This document shows, piece by piece, positions 49,301 to 59,000 of a stretch of 59,984 nt of DNA. The stretch's first letter is position 1, and every line of letters starts with the position of its first letter. A program made the translations under genes and the position numbers. The DNA is taken from assembly GCF_000003815.2 (NCBI RefSeq), contig NC_049983.1, forward strand, positions 15,874,246 through 15,934,229, written 5' to 3'. Source of the DNA: Branchiostoma floridae. Lineage: Eukaryota > Chordata > Leptocardii > Amphioxiformes > Branchiostomatidae. The notes under the pieces were generated by a model. It was not told where the DNA came from and searched no databases. It worked only from the letters and a program-made list of their open reading frames with translations.

Positions 49301-51810
49301 TGCCAGCCACATGGACCCCGCACATGACGCATCGCTTTGGGTCGCCAACAAGATTTCGTCATCGTCCTGTGGCTTCGGGCATGGATCTACCTTGTCGGGT
49401 ACCATCAATTTGTGATCATGGTGTAGTTAAAAAAACAATAACAGCGAACCTGTAGCATATGTGTTAAGGATATCATGGTTTTAGATTAGAAACGCTAAAA
49501 GATTTATTGAGCCTTATTGTTGGTCAAAATTTTTGTTAATTCCAATAAAAATGTACTTACAGTGACTTCTGTCTGGATGTACAATAACGGCGCAATCAAC
49601 TTCGACATCTGCGTGCTGCTGAACAGTGCCTATGGTTACAAGGGGACTTACCAGAGCTGCGAGGAGCAGCACAACTACATCTGCGAGTCTAGTGAGTTGA
49701 TACTTATTCTACATCAATTACACAACGTTTTACCTGTCTAAAACCCTTTTGTTGATTACTGACCAGTTATCAGCGACGGCCGACAATCAGTGACCCAGTA
49801 CAAAAACAAATGGCCACCAAAAGTGTATTATGAGCCAAAAAAGGCCCCAGAGAGCCTGCTATGGGGGCTAGGTGTCATCAGTGTCATAAGCATTTCAAGT
49901 AGTTTCAGTTTTGACATGTAAGTAAACCAACTAAACCTAGTGATGAATGACAAAAGAGGTCCTCGCGACTCTGACAGACTATCATCTCAGTTCAGTTTTG
50001 GTGAAGAATGTTTAGTAGCTTTCCTTACAAATTCGTCTTCCACCAGCCGCTGGGCCATGTCAGCCGAACGTGTGTCAGCACGGAGGGTACTGTGTCTCTT
50101 GTTTCGGGGAATCCAGCGTCTTCTGTATCTGTCCTCAGGGCTACAGCGGACCCCGCTGTGAGATAGGTAATTTTACAGTTGATGCTTTGATACTTTATCA
50201 CAACATTGATTAGTGTTTTCTATAATACATACACCGATAAGGCATAGCAGTGAGTGGTATCTATTGGAAAGCAAACAGACTAGAAAACAAGATGGCCCCT
50301 TCGTAAAGATGATGTCACACACATACATTATTCTTCATGCAAAAGATAACAAAAGGAATATTAAAATAGAACAATCTTTATGGCTTTGATTAGGCAACAA
50401 TACTGTACAGGGTTTGCCATACTGTAGTCATAGTTTATTTATTTATTAAACTTTACAGAAAAAGTTCTGCAAGGTGTGGGTAACAGGGTATACCTTTACA
50501 TGACCCACACCTCCAGCAACAGCAATAGTGTTCATAATGTTTGAAAAATGTAAATACTACAGGGTTCGAAATACCACCTGCATATGCAGGTTAGTGCAGG
50601 TAAAATTGGAGCTGTGCAGGTATTTCTGGTGTCTACCTGCACCTAACCTGCACTGGTCCATGTACTGGGTTTTACACATTATGATGAAGGTGTACCCAAA
50701 CTGCACAGATCATGTACTGGGCTTACATATACATGTGCTATGATGTAAGTGTATGTGGATTTTTACAAGCTGCATGTACTGTTATCACCAATGAATTATA
50801 AAACAAATGATGGCAATGGTTTCTGAACAGATTTTAGTACTATCCATACTTCCTAAAGTTTGACTGGTGCAGGTAATTTTAAATTTTACCTGTACCAGTG
50901 CAGGTATGCAGAAAAAAGTATTTCGAGCCCTGTGCTATAAATTTGCATTCATAACTGACTGATTTGAATGAAGATTTGTATTAACGTTAAAATCCAATTT
51001 GCATTATAACATTATTTGCATGCTACTGTTACAACTTACCTACTGCACAAGGGACAGCATAATTTTTTAGTAATATCTGCATGTTAAGTGTCTTATCCAT
51101 ACACTACATGTTATGTTGATAACAGCTGATAAACTAATGAATCGTCTTTAGATAAGCATATCAAATATCTTTTTCTACTCCCATTTATCTTAGTCGACCC
51201 GTGCAACCCCCAACCCCTGTCCGTTTGACTGGACCTGCTCAACTCAAGGTGGCGGGATCCACTGTGCAGGTATAAATCTTTCCCTGTGCTCTTAGATCAT
51301 GTGAATAATAATTGCTCGTATTTCTCTCCATATCAATGATAAGTATGTAGCATATATATGTATTGATATGTACGTACGTATACATAAGCATTTCATCTTC
51401 ATGGAAATATGGTTCAAGTATTGTAAGTATGATATATGTGTCATAACCAAAGCAAATTGTTATATTCTTCATATTATTGCCGCTCACACGGCTATTGCAT
51501 GTCTAATGTTAGATTCATAACTATCAAATATAACATCATAAAAAGACCTGCCTTTTGCACGTACACTAGAGTAACAATAAATCAATTTGAAAGATTACAC
51601 TTGATTCAAAAGGCATTACCTTTTGAAAGCAACTGTTACATTGGCCTCGAAATTTGCAAGGAAAATGGACGATCCGATTCTCTTTTTACCACTACAGTGC
51701 CAAATGGAGTGAAGGCTATTCGCTCCGGCTTCTGCACAGCGACCTCTTGCGGTTCGGGTTTGATCTGCATTGAGGATGGCACGATGGGCTATTCCTGTAT
51801 CCGTGGCTGA
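34988..51810 (+). CDS. Gene B: secreted VWA/double-Cache/EGF/C-type lectin protein (33 exons)
   Basis: Thirty-three exons from ATG 34988 to TGA 51808-51810 total 4111 bases, one more than 1370 codons; the extra base is in exon 32. Every other junction keeps frame and GT/AG. The product, about 1369 residues if the extra base is not real, has a signal peptide ([19 protein letters not shown]), VWA_N-like region, VWA with MIDAS D215/S217/S219/T279/D333, two Cache modules (about 410-580 and 745-850), Cys-rich and PSI-like segments (about 900-1075), a Thr/Pro linker, EGF (1112-1149), C-type lectin (1150-1267), EGF-like (1268-1307) and a Cys-rich tail. No transmembrane helix or GPI-type tail is seen, so it is probably secreted. 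An in-frame GTG at 34934 and ATG at 34964 lie upstream, but the signal peptide and paralogs favour 34988. Confidence 0.88.
36298..36655 (+). repeat. Interspersed repeat, copy 2
   Basis: Same family and orientation as 26925-27262, sharing CATAGCTTGTTCAGAACAC, TTGCGCTGCAGTACCAAGG and the CATGGAAGTAATTA end. It lies in gene B intron 1, about 85 bases before exon 2; 35990-36120 may be a more decayed relative. Confidence 0.7.
37541..39424 (+). CDS. Gene B exons 4-8: VWA domain with intact MIDAS
   Basis: Exon 4 is 37541-37709, exon 5 is 37830-37956, exon 6 is 38146-38216, exon 7 is 38935-39039, exon 8 is 39254-39424. MIDAS residues are in DVSGS (exon 4), NPTNIG (exon 5) and FLTDGQPTD (exon 7). Exon 4 has one extra codon compared with A and C ([10 protein letters not shown] against REPPGPEEQ). 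The variable stretch of exon 8 reads [17 protein letters not shown]. Intron 5 is just 189 bp here, against 11.5 kb in gene A. Confidence 0.88.
38217..38934. other. Gene B intron 6: nothing coding
   Basis: A 718-base intron with several TGACGTCA-like motifs near 38680-38710 (ATGACGTAATATGACGTCAT). These resemble CRE sites but also occur inside the TTAA elements of this window, so a repeat origin is as likely as regulation. Confidence 0.4.
39595..45222 (+). CDS. Gene B exons 9-21: double-Cache ectodomain
   Basis: Exons: 39595-39688, 39836-39949, 40435-40587, 40841-40992, 41395-41550, 41861-41989, 42369-42486, 42632-42719, 42872-42955, 43170-43280, 43395-43467, 44632-44684, 45078-45222. The first Cache module is marked by [16 protein letters not shown] and [10 protein letters not shown], the second by [29 protein letters not shown] and [11 protein letters not shown]. 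Sequons include NAT (exon 14) and NTT and NTR (exon 21). Cache modules in alpha2delta proteins form the extracellular body and in one case bind small amino-acid-like ligands; whether this one does is unknown. Intron 19 holds a TTAA-flanked transposon and intron 12 a decayed Penelope-type tail. Confidence 0.88.
41095..41250 (+). mobile_element. Decayed Penelope-like tail with degenerate hammerhead
   Basis: CTGACCA (41152-41158), stem AGATAAC/GTTATCT and GAAACTCC mirror the hammerhead at 580-621, with the invariant G8 changed to C and GTC to TCC. The downstream GTTTCAAAATCATATCCAGT and TTATGGGGTAATTGCTATTT match the left-edge element (near 623-665). It lies in gene B intron 12. Confidence 0.6.
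43542..44521. mobile_element. TTAA-flanked piggyBac-like MITE, copy 2
   Basis: It is collinear along its full length with the copy at 18731-19713 and has the same orientation, TTAA ends (43542-43545, 44518-44521), CCCTCAAGCACCC terminus and the paired GGGGTCC...GGACCCC palindromes. It lies in gene B intron 19. Confidence 0.85.
45548..48258 (+). CDS. Gene B exons 22-27: Cys-rich, PSI-like and Thr/Pro linker region
   Basis: Exon 22 is 45548-45754, exon 23 46746-46805, exon 24 47080-47158, exon 25 47411-47501, exon 26 47757-47843, exon 27 48149-48258. Exon 22 finishes the alpha2delta-like body ([19 protein letters not shown]). Its donor is weak (GTTTGG); a second in-frame donor 18 bases on, at 45773, is possible. 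Exons 23-24 are cysteine-dense ([19 protein letters not shown]). Exons 25-26 form a PSI-like disulfide knot ([22 protein letters not shown]). Exon 27 is rich in Thr and Pro ([14 protein letters not shown]), a probable O-glycosylated linker. Exons 23 onward are the least certain part because no paralog is visible, but their phases chain correctly. Confidence 0.75.
47906..47962. repeat. ATAGATAT-rich simple repeat
   Basis: Interrupted (TAGATA)n repeats in gene B intron 26; no other feature is evident in that intron. Confidence 0.75.
48738..51810 (+). CDS. Gene B exons 28-33: EGF, C-type lectin, EGF-like and Cys-rich tail
   Basis: Exon 28 (48738-48851) is an EGF repeat with six cysteines, ending [12 protein letters not shown]. 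Exons 29 and 30 (49174-49398, 49563-49691) form a C-type lectin fold: [20 protein letters not shown], then [11 protein letters not shown]. It lacks WIG, EPN/QPD and WND signatures, so calcium-dependent sugar binding is unlikely. Exon 31 (50047-50166) is a second EGF-like repeat with one extra cysteine. Exon 32 (51194-51269) runs into TGA after [11 protein letters not shown] unless one base of its C run is removed, when it reads [10 protein letters not shown]. Exon 33 (51698-51810) ends YSCIRG and TGA. Exons 28-32 are symmetric phase 1-1 cassettes (the lectin as a pair), typical of shuffled extracellular modules. Confidence 0.82.
50560..50932. mobile_element. hAT-like MITE (CAGGG termini)
   Basis: The left end CAGGGTTCGAAATACCACCT and right end AAGTATTTCGAGCCCTG are inverted repeats starting with CAGGG, typical of hAT elements. 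GTGCAGGTA boxes recur inside in both directions. No clear 8-bp duplication remains. It lies in gene B intron 31. Confidence 0.7.
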
Positions 51811-51996
51811 TGAGGAGTTATTCATCACCTTCCTACACGGTTGTTGTCCCAGTGGCTGATGAGGCATTAGTCATTGCCATTGAATTCCAAAACAACCTTG
51901 TCTCTAGTGACAAGCTTCCTTACATAAAATATCAATTTTGATTTTGTCATCATCAAACTAGAAAATGACACTGTAATTTTGCTGTAGCAATAGTGA

Positions 51997-52002
51997 AATA
52001 AA
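51997..52002 (+). terminator. Probable polyadenylation signal of gene B
   Basis: AATAAA lies 187 bases after the TGA stop of gene B and is the first canonical hexamer downstream of the stop. A T/GT-rich stretch (ATTTTTGTCTGTGTTT) follows within about 30 bases, as expected for a cleavage site. Confidence 0.55.
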
Positions 52003-52790
52003 TCAAAGCTGCACTAAACTATTTTTGTCTGTGTTTCTTATTAAAGAATGATGTACAATTTTTCCAGTATTGATACCAGTTATAATCATGTATACCTGGT
52101 TCAAACCCTCTTTATACCCCTCTCTACTAACAGAGGTTCAAAGTCTACGTTTTTCAAAAGTTGAAAGCTACTCTGGAAAAACAAAAAAAAATATTGGTCT
52201 ATTCAGCCCATGATTTTGTTTGATTTGGGGCGATCTGTTGAAATAATCTATTTGTAAATCCAAGATTGTGATCCATGATGGCTGATATTACATGGTATTG
52301 ATGCAGTTGTCATTGATAAAAGGTCTTAGCAGATTCAAATATTCTTTTTTTAATTCTGTTATTCCATTCTTAGAAAAATTCCCCATTTAGGTGATGCTAA
52401 CCATGAAATACCTCATAAATACCTAAAAAAATCATACAAATGGCGTCGTGGTGACGTCATACTATTACAAACTGTTGTATACAAGGAGGACATACGATAA
52501 GAAAGTTGGCATCAGCGATCGTGAATCTTGTAACATAATCCAATGTACTTGCAGTTGTTTTTCGTCCGTAACACTGCAGAAATCCTGTTGCATTGAGTTC
52601 ATTTGTAGCTCGGCTTCACCAAATACCATGTATCGTCAGCTGTAAATCACACTCACACGGAACTTAATTAAGATTACTTTATCACCAACACATCGTTGAA
52701 ACGATATCTCAATCACAGTTTTGCATTTTTTGTCCTATAGATAACCTCTCCACACAAATATGTTGGTCTCGGAGTTGTGTATACAAACTA
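52003..52790. other. Intergenic region between genes B and C: nothing recognised
   Basis: AT-rich sequence downstream of the gene B poly(A) signal; the short open frames are not supported by any similarity I can recognise. Confidence 0.45.
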
Positions 52791-52796
52791 CTGTTT

Positions 52797-53240
52797 GCAT
52801 CAATTAACTACCATTATGGGATACCAACTGCTGATAATCTATCGCAAGTGCTTAGACCTATGAACTTCACTCAGAGCAACAACGGTTGGCTTCGTGACCC
52901 GTAGGCAGTGACAGCACTTAATTCATTTAGGTTCATGTTTTACGTTGAGATATAATCATAGTACACCCACACTGCGCCTGTTAACTGTGTACACATTTTA
53001 AGATTAGAAATCACTGTTGTAACATAAGCTATACCAAGTGCTTATAGCTTAGTGTTCATACCACCTTCATTCAGAGCAACAACGGTTGGCTTCGTGACCC
53101 GTAGGTTGATAACGTCTCTAGCAACAGTTACCACAAGACTTGATTTTATTTAAGTTCAGGTTTTACGTTGAGATGTAATTATAGTATTCCCACACTGCCC
53201 CTGTTAATTGTATACAAACTTTAAGATTAGAAATCACTGC
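52797..53240. repeat. 200-bp tandem duplication upstream of gene C
   Basis: CAGAGCAACAACGGTTGGCT occurs at 52872 and again at 53072, followed in both by CTTCGTGACCCGTAGG, then by TTTTACGTTGAGATRTAAT and by TTTAAGATTAGAAATCACTG. The period is 200 bases with short indels between copies. Confidence 0.8.
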
Positions 53241-53713
53241 ATCGGAGAAAGTTTAACAATGAATTTAAAAACAGATTTATTTAGTCATTGGTATCTTAAA
53301 ATTTTTACTAAAAGGCTATTTCTGCACATTGTTTATTGGAGGAAGCATTTTCCAAAGTTACGTATATGTAGTCTGTCATCTACACCGAGGTACTGATGGT
53401 ACTGATTGTGATATCACCACTACGTTAACTTGCAGTGCTGTACAGACACGTCAGTCACGACGACATGAATCGTCGGTCACGAAGACCTAAATCGGGCCAC
53501 AACAACAACCTACTCTGATTGTCACGACGCTCAACGTATGGAGTATATTGCAAATAGTAACAAATAGTTTGCATCTCAACATGAGTCATTGTGGCTTAGT
53601 TACTATTCAACGAAGGCTTCTGGTGTTTCTGTTTTCCACATTTTTATCTGAAAATACATTAGTGACATCATTCGTTGATAAAACGTCATATCCTAAAAAA
53701 AGATTAAGCGAGG

Positions 53714-53723
53714 GAAATAAATA
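53714..53723 (+). promoter_or_regulatory. Candidate TATA-like box of gene C
   Basis: GAAATAAATA identical to the motif ahead of gene B, at a comparable distance from the start codon. It is followed by a CTGGGCAGCTGACTGC stretch that weakly resembles the one downstream of the gene B motif. Confidence 0.3.
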
Positions 53724-53854
53724 CCTGGGCAGCTGACTGCTTCACTGAAAGCTGTTGGGCCCCACGGGAGAGGGGCACACACCTGCAAACTTCCGCCTGC
53801 CAGAGGCGTCAGCACAGCAGCTTTGTGAGCGATAATTTCAATACTTTTAACTTC

Positions 53855-56033
53855 ATGACAACGCCACAGATATACAGGATGCGTTTCATCGTCTTCTTAA
53901 TGTTGTTAACGGCCCTGCCGATTCTGTGCTTTGCGGACTTGTCCACCGCTCCCATCACGACCGACTGGATCCCCAGGGTCAGCAGGAAGATGGTGAAGTT
54001 CGCAGAGTCCCAAACCGGCGCGCTGCAGTTAGGCAAGGCGTACGACGAGAAACTCAACTTCACCGAGATTCAGGTACGTACGTTAGTCTGTTGTCGTATT
54101 GCTGTTACTAACTCTTTTTTCATGCAAAGTTACGGTAAATTTAACAAAAAGAAGGGCTTAGAAAAGTACTTACCCGCAGTTCAATATTCAAAACTTACAA
54201 CTAGGAAGCCACATGAATCTAGTTGATAACCAGAGAAAAAAGGTCCTGCTTATTTCCTAGACAGCTTGTCGAGAATGGAAGCATGCATGCTCAACAAGGA
54301 CACCAGAGATCCAGAGTGAAGCCTTGCTAGACCGTACAACTGAAACATTTCCTTACAGCGACAAATACCAGAAACAGAACAAATTTTGACCTACCAGGAA
54401 AAGCTCGTTCCTCACAGAAAAAAATAAAATCGCACCAAAGTATGTCAAGGACAGAAGAGAACTTTTAGAATGATAAGCTGAGTTTGATTTTGTGTTTTGT
54501 GCATTATGTACCCTCGCCCGGACTATGTAAGGCTACCTTTCCGCTTTGTGGCGCTCTCGTCGCGTTCTTGTTGCGCTCTAAAATTTCCCGAGTGCAAGGC
54601 GACCACCCAATGAACCAAAAAATGCTTCTCTCCGGATACACTTGTGCGCTCAAAAACTCAAATACATGTATCAGCAACTTTTATGAGCCAATTATGATCT
54701 GGCAGGTCACTCGACGAATTTACTTAGTGTTTTGTTGTCTTTTTACTCATACTTTTGCACCTTGCATAATATTCACATTATGGAATCAATGTGCGCTCTA
54801 ATTGCCCTCATTGCGACCATTGTGAGCTCTTTTGGCGCTCGCTCTGCGCTCTTCATTGGATCGCCATCGTCGGAGCCCGCACGCCGGCAGTTTTGAAGCC
54901 ATCTCTGGCCACTTTGAGGTCACGGAGAGCGCGTCGAGAGCGCCGTCCTAGCGAAAAGGGGGAATAACTGACTTATTGGCTCTGATGTGGATTTATTGAT
55001 CTGTATTTGTATGTTGTGGAGTTCAGTATATAGTAGCTTAACTTTGAACCTGGGCGAACATTGCCAGGTAATGATCTTGGAAATGGTGCGTATTTCATGA
55101 CAAATGTCAATTTTTGTAAGCTTAAAAGCAGATATATAGATAATCAAGGCAAATATAGTGTTACAGGCATATATGAGTGTAACGTCAGGTTGGATAAGTT
55201 GGGTCATTTGACATCCAGGTTTGCGTAAATATGTCATTCTCTGTGTGCAAGGCAAAGGCAAAGGTTGGTAATACCATTGTAACTACTAACTAGAAAGGCC
55301 GACATTTGCTTGAGAGCAAATACAGCATATTTCAGCCATCTCCCTCATGCAACAATTGGCCTTGAGGTCGTTGATCCCTTTGGCCATTGGAAAATGACCC
55401 AAAAAATTCCAAAATGTATCATTTTAAAGTGTTCCATGCCAAAAATTATACATGGGTCATTTGTATAAATATCTAGAGCACCCCTTAACCAAATTTCGGG
55501 TCATTTGGTTGTAAAACGAGGGAACAGGAGCCAAAAATGTAAAATTTTTGTCTAAAAATGGCCAAAAAATTGCAATATTAAGCATTATGTTGTACTTTAT
55601 GGAACAACTGTTATTGAATTCCTGTGCACATAATCGAAGGGCACTTTTATACCGAATTTCAGGTCATTCGGTTGTAAAACGAGGGTACAGGAGGCAAAAA
55701 TGTGCTTTTTTTGTCAAAAAATGGCCAAAAATCGCAAAATTAAGCATTTTGTTGTACCGTATACCAAAACTGTTATTAAATCCGGGTGGGCATATGATCA
55801 GGGCACCTCTGTACCAAATGTCATGTCATTCGGCTGTAATACCAGGGTATAGGAGCCCAAAATATACATAAAAATTGACAAAAACCTCAATAAAATCATT
55901 TCAAAGGCAGCAGATATGAAAAAAATGAAAAAAACACATGAGGGTATTGGCTTACTCTTACTACCTTTGTGCCAAATTTCAAGTCAATCGGTTAAAATAC
56001 GGCGGAGTTGATTCGATTTGAAGATTTGGCAGG

Positions 56034-56084
<51 letters not shown>

Positions 56085-59000
56085 AACATTACGAATACAA
56101 TATATTTCACCATACCTATGGTATGGCTGAAATATAACAACCCTGAGCCATACAAACATTGTGTAAGTAGTCGATGATTAGATTCCACAGCGTCCCCTTG
56201 CGGGAATGTGAATTCGTACACTTACCATTGTTCTTCAAATGATCGGAATTCAGCTAGTATCCTACACACCCACTGCCCACACAATATCACCATATCACTC
56301 TACCTTCACAACATGCTACTGATTTCTGATGATATATATCGTACATGTACATCGAAAAATTCCATACCCATTAAGTAAGAAAGTGCATTCCTTCAGTATT
56401 TCCAAACAAAATTATACCTGTTTCACTTATATAGATTGATGGCAAGGCGCAGCTCCATCTGCTGACCCAGGCAGCAGGAGACCGACTGAAGAAGTGCCGG
56501 GAGATCCTGGAAAGGAACAAGGCTGAGATAGAAGCCTCCCATGCACAGGGTCCGACAGGGGGCGCTCCTGCTTCTGACTGCTGCGACAACCTCGGCCAGC
56601 TGGAGTACGACCCGAGATTCCTGCAGCAGATTATCAACGACAGCTGTGCTACTTTCACTGCAGGTACGTAGTACTACGCTATTTGCTTTCATTTGATAGA
56701 TTTCGAATGAATAAATCGAGTATCGTCAGTTACCGGTCTCAAACGTCCTTTATGTACGTTATAAACGGCACATTATCTTTTAAACACGAATAATGTTAAT
56801 CTCTTCTAATGTAGATAACGTTAGGTATGCCTTTTCTATACTTGTCAGGTCATAAGTTTTCAATCTCATAGCGATAATGCAATGTGCACATTATGCTCTT
56901 TGTTTAGGAAACGGTGATAACACAGTCCGCCCAAATGTGTACGACATCATGAAGTCCAACATACATGAGATGTCTGGGGTGACCTGGCAGTATTATGGCG
57001 CCAAAGAGGGCGAGTATCACCAGTTCCCCAAGAACGACAGGTCATGTGAGGGCAATGATCACAGGTTCAGGTAAGAATGTTTGAGACTGCTTTCAGGTAA
57101 GAAATATTTTGATATTGTGCAAATATGCACTGGCTGTATCTTATGGGTGAATTTTGAACATGGATTGTTTTATGGATAGTCTTTCTACCCCTACTCTGTA
57201 CTAATGAATGATTAAACTAGAATGATAACTGTTATCGTCGTGATATTTGATATATATGCAAACCGTTTGAAACATCAAACTATATATATATATAAATTAT
57301 ATGTCACAGAAACTGGTACGTCAGCGCAGCTTCACCAAAGAAGAAGAACGTGGTGATCGTGATGGACGTCAGCGGGTCCATGAGGGAGCCTCCGGGTCCG
57401 GAGGAGCAGAACAGACTCAACCTGGCCAAGCAGGCAGCTCTGACGGTACTGGACACACTTACACCGAGGGACTGGGTGAGTGCTACGATAAGTACAGTTT
57501 ATACCAATGTATGCAATTATGTTGCTTGTGTACGGATTCTTCACAAAGAAGGCATGAAATGAAATTAAATAAAACACATTACTCACCCTTCGCGTTTGAA
57601 ACTTGCCGCCCTGTCCAGGGAGGAGTGGTGTCGTTCAGTGCCCGTGCAGAGACACCCGAAGGTTGTTTGGGAGACAGTCTGGGAGAAGCCAACCCAACTA
57701 ACATCGGGATTATGAAGGACTTCATCAATCAACGTGTGCCTGAGAGTACGTACAAACTTTTAAACATTGTCAGCAAAATTTCTAAACATGAAATATAAAA
57801 GCAAATGTTTGGTATAAATCCGAGCCGATTGATAATCCTGTACTTTATCATCCAAACGTCAACAAATCCATGAGCTACAGTTGCTACTAGTACTTTTACC
57901 TTATCAACATTTGTTGGATCTATCTCTCTAGCTATCACCATGTACGGAGTAGGATTCAGGAAAGCCTTTGACATGTTTGCTGAAGCTCGAAACAAAAAAC
58001 CGGTAAGAATTCTTCTGCATTCATCATATATTTACCTTGAAATGAACTCATTGCATATGTTTTGCATTATAGAGGAGTTGCATTTGTTTTTGCATTTGAA
58101 TTTAGTGGCTAGCATAAACGATTTGATTGAAGTGTAGCATATCCCATTTATCACTAATTGGGGTTTCAAGCTGTCAAGTATATCAAGTATATGTTGCATG
58201 GGGCTAATAGAAACATTTAGACTAAACAGTGCATATTATAATACTTTTTTGGGGGTGCTTTGAAAATGATGAGGTTAACGACTTTGAATTGAAATTCAAA
58301 CAGGAACAGTTCGAAGACTGCTACAACATCATTATCTTCCTGAGTGACGGATCGCCAACAGACAAGGACTTTGCGCTAAACGCAATTACGCAAGGACAAG
58401 AGCTCATGGTAAGTAGATCATTGGCATGATGATGTATTCAAATTATATATATAGTTATGTATTCAAATTATATATATCATAACGAGTGAAAAATCATTTT
58501 ATGTATAATTTGAAATTCATCCTTGAAAATTATCATTTGTCTTCTCCGAAGGATCGTTCTGTTTACATCTTCACCTACGGACTGGGTGCTAATCTCATGT
58601 GGGCCAGTAGCCAGTGGGCGCCAGACCCCAACAACCAGTATGTATATTTACCGGCCTTAGACTTCCTGAGGACCATCGCAGACCAGAACAACCACCAGAT
58701 CCCAGGGGCTGTGGAGTGGACGGTAAAGAGCTCCAGTTTGTTAGTATGGGCTTCGCACTTAAAGAATCTGCTCAATATGCTGTTAACCTAAATATTGTTG
58801 CTTGCTAATAGTGCAATACAAATTGTGGTTTTATTTTCTCACAGAACGCTTATTGCACAACGGAACAAAACTATGGACTGTGCTTCAGCCAAAACAGAGA
58901 CCCCCAAGGTGTGGGGCCATCGGGCAGGATGGAGTACATCGGTGAGTGTAGCAATCATGCCCATGATCTGTGTCTATCATTTAAGAATAATTAACAGAAA

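Noticed and set aside
51436-51697. Coding extension upstream of gene B exon 33
   Set aside because: The frame is open here, but a good acceptor (ACTACAG) at 51697 and the phase fit to exon 32 favour the short exon.
54484-54801. 105-codon plus frame in gene C intron 1
   Set aside because: It overlaps a MITE with inverted termini and has no paralogous exon in A or B.
56034-56087. CRISPR-like or direct-repeat array
   Set aside because: It is a plain (GAAA)n microsatellite; no spacers, and the host is eukaryotic.
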